A stretch of 64,000 nucleotides of DNA from Uloborus plumipes (taxonomy: Eukaryota > Arthropoda > Arachnida > Araneae > Uloboridae): assembly GCA_038373865.1 (NCBI GenBank), contig JAXGGA010003387.1, positions 1 through 64,000 on the forward strand, in the 5' to 3' direction. Shown in pieces: positions 1-10,570 of this stretch. A program made the position numbers and the translations under genes. Positions within the stretch are counted from its first letter, which is position 1. Each line of letters opens with the position of its first letter. Below the pieces are notes generated by a model that was not told the DNA's origin, searched no databases, and saw only the letters and a program-made list of their open reading frames with translations.

Positions 1-1180
1 AGATTTATTCATATTGTTTATTAAATATAATTAGTACGGTTTTGAAATATCCAATATATCTTTAAACACAAATCAAGGGGTTTCTTCATAAAGGAATAGA
101 ATCATTGAATAAGAAGACAAGGTTATATGAACCATTTAATCATTAATTCCATTATTCGGTTGGGTCCATAAGATAATTAAGATTAATCTTCAGTTATATT
201 AGAGAAGTATTCACAAAAATTACCAAACGATCAGGACACGTTATTTCGCTTTCTTTAGATATAAAATAATTACTATAATTAATAAGAAACTTTAGCTATT
301 TCAAAGAAGTCTTGGCAGTAAGCTCTTTTTGATCAGTTCTTGTATGGGAGGCTTGGTACAGTCGAAACAAAGGCTTTATTTTTTGAGAGAGTAAGGACTT
401 AAAACCAAGAATCTTATGAAGAAGCACTTTCCTCAGGCAGATTTGACCTACGTTAGCGAGACCTGTCTTTTTTCATTTGAGAGTTATTCATAAAAAATCG
501 TTTTTCATGCACAACAATTAATTTTTAGGATTGTCTTTCTTCTGTCATATTAAGTGCTAAAACCCTATATCGCGCAAAGTAAAATGTAACTGTATTCCTT
601 CAATGCAAGACATTGCTTTGCCTGATAGAAGTTGCTTATATTTAAAGCTCTTTTTTTTTTTTTGAGTAAACATAATGGCGTTGTTTGATTTAAGTTGACA
701 CCGCTCAATGATTCAACTCGCGAATTTTTAAGCACAAAAAAACATCGTTTTAAACTCGTTTCAAATGTTTTCATTTGCACTTTACACGTTGTCTCATATT
801 ACTTCTCTCATAGTACAAAGTTTTGGACTGCCTCTGTAAAACATCGTTATACGTGTAAGAAAACTTTCAAACAAACAAGTTTCACAAAAAAAAAAAAAAA
901 ATCAATATTTCTAGGGAATTACTTCTGTATTAGAAAACCAAGTAGTATAAAAGTATATTTCTAACCAAAAATTTCTCTTGAACGAGATTTCAAAATCATT
1001 GCTATACCCCGGATTACGTTTCAGTTTTTTACATTGCTAGATTCTGAAATGCAGTTCGCATTAAGGATATGACATACTGAGCTATAATACAATTTTTCCT
1101 TGGAAAGCCGTGAATCGTATTGGAAGAAGCATAAAACCAATATCATTTGGATATATCAGCAGTGAAAAATTATCACCAGA
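1..1180. other. AT-rich intronic DNA, nothing recognised
   Basis: Low-complexity AT-rich sequence with short homopolymers (T run near 650, A run near 886). No coding frame, repeat end or RNA gene seen. Confidence 0.6.
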
Positions 1181-1189
1181 ATCTCAGGC

Positions 1190-1660
1190 GTGGAAATGTA
1201 TCTTGTGCGTATAAAAACCCTAAGCTGCATATCGCGCATTGAGCAATACTTCAGCCGGCACTTCTGCTAGCTCGCGCTATCAAAGCGCCACAAATCAGCG
1301 TTACAATCGCTACCACCCTTTCGGCATAAATTACAGGCGACGAAAAAAAACTCGCTCTCTCCACAATACGGAAAATAAAAGAAAATGAATTTTATTCTCG
1401 TCGAGCAAAGATTTTCCCCGAATATATCGACAAGCATTAAAGAGGTTGCAGGGGAAAAAGATTTTCATGATCCGCAGAGTTTTCTGGGCGAAGGGAAACT
1501 GTATTGCCGGAGAAGTTTAATTTATCCGCACCTCTTCCACGGATGGAACTGCTGTTTCGTTCCCCCGCTCCTTGATCGACTGCCGAAAGTATAAATATAC
1601 GCGGCTCGGGGACTGTCTTGAATTCTGTCGAACATTTCTTGAGGATCCAATCCGATTCCA
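1190..1660. promoter_or_regulatory. High-complexity island, candidate regulatory element
   Basis: GC content and complexity rise clearly above the flanks and no transposon ends are visible. Short frames occur on both strands, but none is recognisable. A TATAAATA octamer at about 1589-1596, followed by GC-rich DNA, could be a plus-strand core promoter; this is weak evidence on its own. The context inside an Iroquois intron favours an enhancer. Confidence 0.3.
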
Positions 1661-1867
1661 TCACTTAGTTTGAGTTGAAATTTGCTATGCTTTCTTCACC
1701 ACAAATGAGGCAGTTAAAAGAAAAGGGGTGCAAGTCAATCTTTTGAACTTTTGAGTAAAACATGAGCAAAGCTCAAACTGTAAGTAGATATTTTTTTCTC
1801 TTTCATAGTGCATATCATTAGCTCCCCAGAGAATGCCGTACCTTTCAGTTTGCCTTTCCACCCGTTG

Positions 1868-2223
1868 CACTGCAAAAACTGGACTATTGTTTTTACAGCA
1901 GATTACTGGCAGTAATTTTAGTTTCTTACTGTAAAGTTAGCAATTTTACAGTTTATTGCCGTAAAATTAGCTGTATTATACTATAAAAACAACGGTATTA
2001 TACTGTCGGCAGATGTTCCAGTTTAAAACTGTAAAATACACGGTAATAAACTGTTAAATTAGCAAGTTTACAGTTTATTACTATAAAATTAGCAAATTTA
2101 TAGTTTAGTACAGTAAAACTTGAAATTTTGCATTTTATTACTGTAATATTAGCAATTTTTACAGTTTATTACCATAAAATTTGCTGTATTACACTGTAAA
2201 AACAACATTCATTTTTTACAGTG
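1868..2223 (+). mobile_element. CACTGYAAAA-family element, copy A
   Basis: It starts CACTGCAAAAA and ends TTTTTTACAGTG, so the ends are inverted. The interior is a chain of short palindromes of the type ACTGTAAAATTAGCAATTTT / ACAGTTTATTACTGTAAAAT. It is one of ten copies in the window. No coding capacity; a target duplication is not evident at this copy. Confidence 0.8.
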
Positions 2224-2657
2224 ATGAGATGAATCTCGGTAATAGATTATGCTGTATAACAGCAACTGACATCTCTTGCCACAAAACACATGAAAATACC
2301 GACTACCATTTGCACTAGTTGTTTCTAAAATTTTATTTTTGGCACTTGCATCCCATTGCTACTAAGCGCTTCAATTTTTAATCGAAAACTTACGATATTT
2401 TTTTTTATTATTATATGGTCCAGCAGATCATGATTGCTGTCACTGAAATAATCATGTAAATTGCTGAAATATCCGATTTTTTACGTCTAAGGCTGACCCA
2501 GTTGCATATTACATTTTCTAGTACAGCACTAGTTCCTAAAATGAAACAAACGAAGAAAAATAATCAGAAATAATAAGGAAGTTAATGAAATTAAAATGTT
2601 AAAAAGAGAGCGATTTTAAAAGTTAAAGAAACAAAGGACCTCACACAATATTGTATA
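2224..2657. other. AT-rich intronic DNA, nothing recognised
   Basis: No frame, repeat end or RNA gene seen between the copy A element and the palindromic element. Confidence 0.6.
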
Positions 2658-4081
2658 TGAGCGATTCCATACCAAATCACCGAAAATAAAAAAAGTTGGT
2701 CGCACGACCGACTCGGATTTTTTTTTAATTTGGTACACAGATTGATGGTATAGAGGTATGAAAAAGCCCAAAAGGAAAGTTACCTGCTCCACTTATTTTC
2801 TGAGATACATGCCCTCAAAGTTTGTCCGCCACGTCAAAATACTAAAAAAGTGATGTTATTTAATCATTTTTTATAAAAAATCGTACTCATGCAAAATAAA
2901 AGTGTTAGATATCTATGGAAACTAGTTACTCCAGGCATTCTGAAAAAAAATACTAGAACGTTCATAATGAAAATTGCCAAGGTACAGGGCTCTTTGAAGT
3001 TGTCACCACAAAAACTTGATTTTGCAGATTTTGCTAAAATTCAGGCATTTATTACAAAAAAAGGCAAACAAAACCAAAGGTTTTCTCACTTTCTGGTAGT
3101 GTACAGGTCCTCCCTGTAAATTGCTACGCAATAAATTTTTTGGGTTTCTCACTCCTTCTTGGAAATATTTTAGCTTAAAGATAAGCCGTATGGCAAAAAA
3201 TGCGTTTTTGGCCATCTTGGCAGCCATTTTTCTCATAAAGGGGGAGCAGTAGAAACTTTAATTTTTTTTTTAAACAAGCCACTGATATGTTAGCTATTTA
3301 CAGGAAAAGAGTTTACTTTTGGTTATTTCTGCCATTAAGAGATATCCTGCTGACAGTATATGCATGTTTTTCGCGACGACCATATGCTTTTGTTCCCCCT
3401 CTCATGGACTTAAAATTAATTAAACCAAAAAATAATGATATATTTATTATTAGCTGTATTATCTACCCAATATGTCATGAAATTTAATTTATTAAATCAT
3501 TGAACAATAAATTAGATAATTGATGAAAAAAAGAAAAAGTATTTCTCTGATGCCTGAGCATTATGCATTCATAATTACAAAGCACTAAATACTTTCTTGA
3601 GGAATTAATTAACATAAATGAGCTCTAAATATTAATATTATAAGCAATACCCAATGTTGTGATTGGGATACTCCTGTTTTTAATTGAAGAATTTCTTGAA
3701 TATCACATGAATATCAGGAAAATAAATGAGGTCTTTTCGTTTGATGTAGGATATTTTAATGACAAATTTCATTTGATGGGCTACTAACTGAGCATGGTGA
3801 TAAAGAGCTATTAATTTCAGCATCGAATTCCATTTTACCTTATTAACAGTTAAATATTTACAAAATAATTAAATAAATAATTTAATATAAAGCCATGCTA
3901 GAAGAATTAAAATTAGTGCAACTAATTTATTCCCATACTGATCTTTACAAAATTGACATGCGTTGAGCACTGATAAGAACTGACAAGAAAAAGTTTACTC
4001 ACTAAAATATTAGTTCACAGATACTATAAAGCATACATTCTATTTTCCACAAAATAATACTGCAACAAAGAACAAGGGTAT
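2658..4081 (+). repeat. Left arm of the palindrome
   Basis: Inverted copy of 4208-5620. It includes a 77-codon minus frame (3003-3236) and a 66-codon plus frame (3287-3487), both also present in the other arm. Confidence 0.85.
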
Positions 4082-4207
4082 CCTCCTGTTTATAGCCATC
4101 AATCAGGAACATACAATCACAAGATTGGGTATTGCCTATGAGATAAATATTCGAAGCTCCTTTATTTTAATTGATTTTTCAAGACATTCTTTAGTACCTA
4201 CCCCTTT

Positions 4208-5620
4208 ATACCCTTGTTCTTTGTTGCAGTATTATTTTGTAGAAAATAGAATGTACGCTTTATAGTATCTGTGAACTAGTATTTTAGTGAGTAAACTTAT
4301 TCTTGTCAGTTCTTATCAGTGCTCAACACATGTCAGTTTTGTAAAGATCAGTATGGGAATAAATTAGTTGCACTAATTTTAATTCTTCAAGCATGGCTTT
4401 ATATTAAATTATTTATTTAATTATTTTGTAAATATTTAACTGTTAATAAGGTAAAATGGAATTCGATGTTGAAATTAATAGCTCTTTATCACCATGCTCA
4501 GTTAGTAGCCCATCAAATGAAATTTGTCATAAAGTATCCTACATCAAACGAAAAGACCTCATTTATTTTCCTGATATTCATGTGATATTCAAGAAATTCT
4601 TCAATTAAAAACAGGAGTATCCCAATCACAAGATTGGGTATTGCTTATAATATAACTATTTAGAGCTCATTTATGTTAATTAATTTCTCAAGAAAGTATT
4701 TAGTGCTTTATAATTATGAATGCATAATGCTCAGGCATCAGAGAAATACTTTTTCTTTTTTTCATCAATTATCTAATTTATTGTTCAATGATTTAATAAA
4801 TTAAATTTCATGACATATTGGGTAGATAATACAGCTAATAATAAATATATCATTATTTTTTGGTTTAATTAATTTTAAGTCCATGAGAGGGGGAACAAAA
4901 GCATATGGTCGTCGCGAAAAACATGCATATACTGTCAGCAGGATATCTCTTAATGGGAGAAATAACCAAAAGTAAACTCTTTTCCTGTGAATAGCTAACA
5001 TATCAGTGGCTTGTTTAAAAAAAAAATTAAAGTTTCTACTGCTCCCCCTTTATGAGAAAAATGGCTGCCAAGATGGCCAAAAACGCATTTTTTGCCATAC
5101 GGCTTATCTTTAAGCTAAAATATTTCCAAGAAGGAGTGAGAAACCCAAAAAATTTATTGCGTAGCAATTTACAGGGAGGACCTGTACACTACCAGAAAGT
5201 GAGAAAACCTTTGGTTTTGTTTGCCTTTTTTTGTAATAAATGCCTGAATTTTAGCAAAATCTGCAAAATCAAGTTTTTGTGGTGACAACTTCAAAGAGCC
5301 CTGTACCTTGGCAATTTTCATTATGAACGTTCTAGTATTTTTTTCAGAATGCCTGGAGTAACTAGTTTCCATAGATATCTAACACTTTTATTTTGCATGA
5401 GTACGATTTTTTATAAAAAATGATTAAATAACATCACTTTTTTAGTATTTTGACGTGGCGGACAAACTTTGAGGGCATGTATCTCAGAAAATAAGTGGAG
5501 CAGGTAACTTTCCTTTTGGGCTTTTTCATACCTCTATACCATCAATCTGTGTACCAAATTAAAAAAAAATCCGAGTCGGTCGTGCGACCCCCATTCGGTG
5601 ATTTGGTATGGAATCGCTCA
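4208..5620 (-). repeat. Right arm of the palindrome
   Basis: Inverted copy of 2658-4081, about 11 bases shorter because of the replaced tract near the end. The spacer between the arms (4082-4207) is itself a diverged copy of right-arm sequence near 4615-4715: both contain ATCACAAGATTGGGTATTGC. Confidence 0.85.
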
Positions 5621-5917
5621 TATGCTACTTCAAACTATTAGTGAACTTTAAATTAAATCAATAAACTGAAACTGTCACTAATTTCAATTCTATTAAGTGA
5701 CATTAAGAAATGGATTTTGTTGTTATTAGATAAAACAGATGTTTTCAAATATGTTGGGCAAATATTTTCAGCCACGCATTACAGCTAAAAATTAAAGAAC
5801 TATTATAACATTGAATAAAACATGATTGTATAACTAATTCAAAGAGATACAGCATGTTTTCCCTAGACCGCTATCTAAAATCTCCCTATGTCGCAAATTT
5901 TCTATTCTATTCATTTA

Positions 5918-8025
5918 GGGGAAGACCGCCTATATTGGACCCCCTAAGAACAGGAGGCCTGTGTCGCTCAATGTGAAGCAAAACAGAAATACAAAATGGG
6001 CATCGCAAGCTAAGTTTAATCAGGAACCGCCCTAGGAGCTTATATTTTCTAAAAATATGGAAATTATTTAAAAAAAAATTAGCTTACAAAAAGTTGCAAA
6101 AGTCCAATTTAGGAATATATGCGCCTATTTTGAACCATGCGCTTCCTAAATTGGACCGTACCAGGAAATCATAGAATAATTTATATTTGAACTATAAATC
6201 TTTTTTCCAGGATTTGCAATGGAGTTTCTTTTGCTTCGGTCTCATTTAGGCAGTGTTGATACACTCACCGATAGCATTTCATGCATTTAATCATGTTTTG
6301 CGCGTCATCTCTATGACAAATATTGCAATAACTATTGTTTTGTGCAGTTTCTTGCTTCTTCTTGTGTGACTTTTTCTGTTCTATGCTTCTTTCATACGGC
6401 GTTAGAATGATTGCTGAGATAGCCTTCCTTTTTGTTCTTTCTATTTTTTAGGTAACGTGATATGTGAGCCAAGACTTTACAAAATCATAGTTGGAGTTGA
6501 CAGTCATGCTTTGATGAGAACTATCCGCTGATTATGCAGAGCTTGGACTAATTTAAGTCGTAGCTAGTTCTTGTACATGGTGTACAACAGTACAACTTAC
6601 ACCGAACATGTAGCCTGCTTACTTTGAGTAGTTTTATCTGGACTACTTACCTCGAACTCTGCTCCAGCCAAGTCAATGCCGCTAAACACATGTCAATTAA
6701 CAGGCCAAACTCCTGTTCTTTAGAATCAACTCACAACATTTACCATGGCCTTGATTGAGGTTTACCCATAAGAGTTACCAAACAGTTCTTCTATCCGATA
6801 TTGGGTAATAGATCTCATTGGATGTTCTCGCATCCATGTATCACACACTCGATTAAAATATGTAGACAGAGGCTGGAAAAAGATAACATCTTGCATGGTG
6901 TGCTTTAAGAGAAAGCATTATTATATCGCTCTCGTTAACCAAGTTTATTGCATCTATGCTCTTGGTTTAACGGTTTTGATGAAATATTGTATCAATTGTG
7001 TGAGTTATCGTTTGTGATCCAACCTTTTTTAGACAAGCATATTGCTCACCAGGGGGTGCTTTTACGATAAGTAAATACATGAAACGTATTCTTTTGAAAA
7101 TAAGCATGGGGAAGGAGGGAGGTGTAGCAATTATGTTGCACTCATGCAGCAAATAGCAAGTGTGTTTCTAACACGTTCACCACACATTACTGCTCCAAAC
7201 TGGTGTGTTACTTTTGTATGTCGATATATTTTGGGGCTTTTGGGCAGTGAAAGGACCGGTTTCATCTACATTGAACATTTTAGTAGCATGTTAATTGTTT
7301 CTTTTTAAAATCTTTTCGTGCAAATCGAAAAATTTCATTTTTTTTCCTCGGTAAACCAGCACAAATTTTATTTAAATTAATAAGTACGTTTAACAACCTG
7401 AAACTGCAACTTAATGGAAAAAGAGAAAAAAAAAACAAATATTTCAAGAATTTGCAGCTTCTAGAAAATGTGCTTGATAAAAAAAAATGAATATCGCGAA
7501 TAGGTGTTAAAGTATACTTAAAATAATCTTAACTACGCTATTAAATCAGATGAGTCACTTATTTAATGTTACGATTAATGAAAAGTCTTGCTTAAAATCA
7601 TATTCTTAAATTGGACCACCGGTCCAATATAGGAAAATTTTTTCGGTCCAATAAAGGAAAACATGCCATTTTTTATTCTTCAGCTTATTTCTCTGTCAAA
7701 AATTATCACAATCGCGCATGTAAATACATAGATGTGATCCTTATTAAACACAGATTATTATGCTATAACAGCAGTTTACCTCAGCTTACAAGTTTTAGTA
7801 ATATCTTACTAGGTACAAGTCCGCAAAATAAGATTTTACACGTTTTCAACATAAATCATGCCGTAACTCACGCTACACAGTTCGAAGACTGGTGAAACTT
7901 CATACACATTGATTTTATTCCTAAAACTTTATGTATCTACCGTTAAAGTTTAGCATAGATCTCTGTACTAGATTTTAAGCCCGAGGTCCAATTTAAGCAG
8001 TGGTCCAATATAGGCGGTCTTCCCC
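5918..8025 (-). mobile_element. Tigger/pogo-like DNA transposon, decayed
   Basis: Inverted ends GGGGAAGACCGCCTATATTG ... CAATATAGGCGGTCTTCCCC are flanked by TA on both sides (5916-5917 and 8026-8027), the target preference of Tc1/mariner-pogo elements. The TTGGACC core next to the end recurs inside the element in both orientations (6151, 7611, 7621, 7645, 7985 and 8002), probably as subterminal repeats. The 2.1 kb body carries remnants of a minus-strand transposase (separate entry). Confidence 0.88.
6235..7345 (-). pseudogene. Tigger-like (pogo family) DDE transposase relic
   Basis: Reading the minus strand in several frames gives, in order, pieces typical of Tigger transposases. FFDLHEK then NVDETG (about 7258-7340) contains the first catalytic Asp region. 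FPMLIFKRIRF and the APPG motif lie at about 7040-7105. A segment with FFQPLSTYFNRVCDTWMREH and LFGNSYG (about 6770-6885) is followed by RTGVWPVN (about 6697-6720). At the C-terminus is a zinc-binding finger, YCNICHRDD ... MIKCMKCYR-stop-VYQHC (about 6250-6335), where the usual Trp codon has become a stop. Frameshifts and stops break the gene throughout. The DNA-binding N-terminal half is not recognisable. The enzyme would have excised and inserted the element at TA sites; this copy is inactive. Confidence 0.85.
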
Positions 8026-8109
8026 TATGTTTCAGAAAATTTCTCAATTGTCAAATGAAGTAAATTTCTGGCAGATCATTTTATACAATTATTGCCGCTG
8101 AAAATTACC

Positions 8110-8902
8110 TGAGAACTTTCATGTGTTATTAGAAATGAATTTATCACAACATTTGTATTAGCGTGTTTTCCTCTCAACTCCGTTTTCTCCAGACCACAAA
8201 ATAAAACTCCACCGTCTCTTATCGTTTTTTTTTTTTTTTCACTAAGTAAATTACATTTTTCAGACATTTTTATCCATGCATTGAAGTTCAGAATTACAGT
8301 TGAGTCACAACTCTGATAGATGCTGTAGCCCCTCGAGGAGTGAAGTGAAGTTCAAATTACAGGACTGCTTACAATAGAAATGAATTTATCGCCAACAATC
8401 AAAAGCTACAACGTGGGGGGGAGGGAGGATGGCTTTCTCTCAGCTCAACTTTTATGCATGATTAAAAATGAATTTGTCATATTCGAAAAACTACAGCGTA
8501 TTTTCTCTTACATGAGTTTTCATGCCTGATTAAAAATGAATTTTTCACCAACTAATCAAAAAGCTACAGCATGTTTTGTCACCAACATTTATAAACAAAT
8601 AACTCTAACGTGATTTCTCTCAGCTCAGTTTTCAAGGGTGATTAGAAATTATTTTTTCACTATCAATCAAAAGGCTACAGCGTTTTTTCTCTCATCTCAG
8701 TATACTCATGTGTGATTAGAAATGAATATATCACCAACAAGCAAAAAAGCTACAGTGTTTCTTCTCTCAGCTCAATTTTCACATGTAATGAGAAATGAAA
8801 TTGCCATGAACATTTATCAACAGCATTTACTATTAAAAAAATACTTAGTTCAGTTTTAATGTGTAACTAGAAATGAGTATGTCACCAACATTTATAAACA
8901 AA
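8110..8902. repeat. Diverged tandem array, unit about 100 bases (left part)
   Basis: At least seven imperfect units share GCTACAGCGT, TTTCTCTCAGCTCAGTTTTC, GTGATTAGAAATGAATTTAT and CACCAACATTTATAAACAAA. Units vary in length and have lost segments. The array resumes at 9503 after a Helitron insertion and again at 10063 after a second insertion. A related unit fragment lies near 5845-5900, left of the Tigger element. Confidence 0.8.
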
Positions 8903-9502
8903 CTAGTGGATATGCCCGACGTCACACGGGTTTCAATGCAACATGCCAAATCTAAGAAAATATATTACTTTCAACTAATTACAGTAGAATCATATTTCTC
9001 AAAGGTATTTTTTGTGAACATGCGGAAGATTAACTGGGTGGGAAGGAGAACGTGAAATCAAACTTAAATGCGTTATTTATTTTATCCCATTTTCCAAAAA
9101 ATCACTTTCTATTTTCTAACGGTTGCCAAAATCAATTCCCTTTTTATTTATCCCGTTAGCGATTATTGGCATAAATGTATATAAAAATCCTAAGAAAGCA
9201 ATAAATTTCATACTTACTCCACAGAAGCCTTGGTTCAAAATTTTCATCATGATTACTATTAATATTGTTGTTGCGAATCAACCAAATTTTGCAACAATGG
9301 GTTGAAAATTTAATCATTTAATGGGGAAATTACATGAAATTTACTAAACTTTTTTAAACTAAGCTTTTTAGATATAAATTATAGCTTATCCTGCTCCCTG
9401 TTACTGTAGCTATCTACGGTGAAAAAATTGTTAAAATCGGTCCAGTAGTTTGGAAGATTACCCCGGACATACATACAAAAAGTAGTCATTTATGTATATA
9501 GA
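8903..9502 (-). mobile_element. Non-autonomous Helitron, copy 1
   Basis: On the minus strand it begins TCTATATAC and ends CTAG, with a GC stem (CCCG/CGGG) just before the end. It sits between A and T with no duplication, which is the Helitron signature. Its exactly 600 bases interrupt a tandem-array unit. Joining the flanks restores TTTATAAACAAATAACTC, a sequence present intact in the neighbouring unit near 8590. A second copy at 40435-41235 shares the ends and interior, including AAATCGGTCCAGTAGTTTGG. No Rep/helicase coding is visible. Confidence 0.88.
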
Positions 9503-9647
9503 TAACTCCAACGAGATTTCTCTCAGCTCAGTTTTCAAGGGTGATTAGAAATTAATTTATCACCATCAATCAAAAAAGCTACAGCGTTTTTTCTCTCAGC
9601 TCGATTTTAACGTGTAATGAGAAATGAAATTATCATGAACATTTATA
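9503..9647. repeat. Tandem array, continuation
   Basis: Continues the unit interrupted by the Helitron: CTCTCAGCTCAGTTTTCAAG, then ATTAGAAATTAATTTATC and AAAGCTACAGCG. Confidence 0.8.
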
Positions 9648-10062
9648 CACTGAAAAAAATGATCTGTTGTTTTTACAATATAATACTGGCAGTATAGTAA
9701 ATACTGATTCCAATTTAAAACGAAAATGCACAGTAATAAACTGTAAAACTAGCAATTTTACAGTTTCGTACGGTAAAGTTAGAAAGTTTAGTTTATTACC
9801 GTAAAATTTAGCTGTGTTATACTGTAAAAACAACAGTATAATACTGGCAGCAGAGGCTCCAGTTTAAAACTGTAAAACGCACGGTAATAAACTAAAATTA
9901 ATAATTTTGCAGTCTATTACTGTAAAATTGGCAATTTTATAGTTCAGTAATGTATAAGTAGAAATTTTATAGTTTATTACTGTAAAATTAGCAATTTTTA
10001 CAGTTTATTACTATGAAATTAGCTGTATTATGCTGTAAAAACAACATTCATTTTTTACAGTG
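9648..10062 (+). mobile_element. CACTGYAAAA-family element, copy B
   Basis: Starts CACTGAAAAAAATGA and ends TTTTTTACAGTG; the interior has the repeated micro-palindromes and the GCAGAGGCTCCAG module. Inserted into the tandem array, which resumes at 10063. Confidence 0.8.
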
Positions 10063-10570
10063 CTGCATGTTTTCTCTCCGCTCAGTTTCCTCCAGACCGC
10101 AATCTAAAATCCCGCCGTTTCTCGGTGACCCCTCGGTGTCGGCGTCGCGTGCCTCGCTGCTGCTAAGACTCCCCTTTTCTCAAGGAAGAGGTTGAAAAAC
10201 AGTTTGAATAAAGTGGCGGAGGAGGAGGGGGGGGGATCTCTCCTTCCGAAAAACAGTTAACCCTGGATGCGCGCGCATGTTCAAATCAAACCGGGGGGTT
10301 TTATCTTCTCGCCGCCCCCTCATCTTTCGTCTCAAATGTTGCGCAATTTCGGGGTGAAAAAGGGGTGGGGTTTTCTCAGAGATTGCAGACGACATATGTG
10401 TTCCCGAGTACCGCTCCCCCGTCTGCCATCTTTTATAGAATGAGGCGAGAAAGAACCGTAGTCTCGTTATCGGAGTCATTTCGAACTCCCAAATCGGCTG
10501 TGATTTCGGGCTCCGTTGACAGTTCCTTTCCCGCACTCTATCGTCTGCTACGATAAAGACACGGAGGAAC
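10063..10570. promoter_or_regulatory. GC-rich island after the tandem array, candidate regulatory DNA
   Basis: The first bases match the tandem-array unit; the sequence then becomes GC-rich with G- and C-runs. A 130-codon minus-strand frame (10180-10572) gives a basic protein with no recognisable domain, and a shorter plus frame overlaps it. I regard coding as unlikely but not excluded. Confidence 0.25.

Larger units (their letters stand above)
2658..5620. mobile_element. 2.96 kb palindromic (fold-back) DNA transposon
   Basis: Two near-identical inverted arms (2658-4081 and 4208-5620, about 1.4 kb each) flank a 126-base spacer. The outer ends read TGAGCGATTCCATACC / GGTATGGAATCGCTCA and are bordered by TA on both sides (2656-2657, 5621-5622), as for a TA-duplicating DNA transposon. 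The arms differ only at scattered bases and by one replaced tract near the outer end (after about 2682 in the left arm, before about 5597 in the right). Each arm holds the same small frames (77 and 66 codons), which have no recognisable domain and are mirrored by the palindrome; I do not call them genes. No transposase is visible, so the element was presumably mobilised in trans. The high arm identity implies recent insertion or gene conversion. Confidence 0.85.

Noticed and set aside
1868..2223. CRISPR-like array in the ACTGTAAAA repeats
   Set aside because: Repeats are dispersed in transposon copies with inverted ends, have no unique spacers and lie in a eukaryotic intron.
3003..5285. 77-, 76- and 66-codon frames in the palindrome arms as genes
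   Set aside because: They are mirrored because the arms are copies, overlap on both strands, and show no known domain.
8903..9502. 3' tail of an RTE-type LINE or a SINE
   Set aside because: The TC...CTAG ends, A|T insertion without duplication and GC stem near CTAG fit a Helitron instead.
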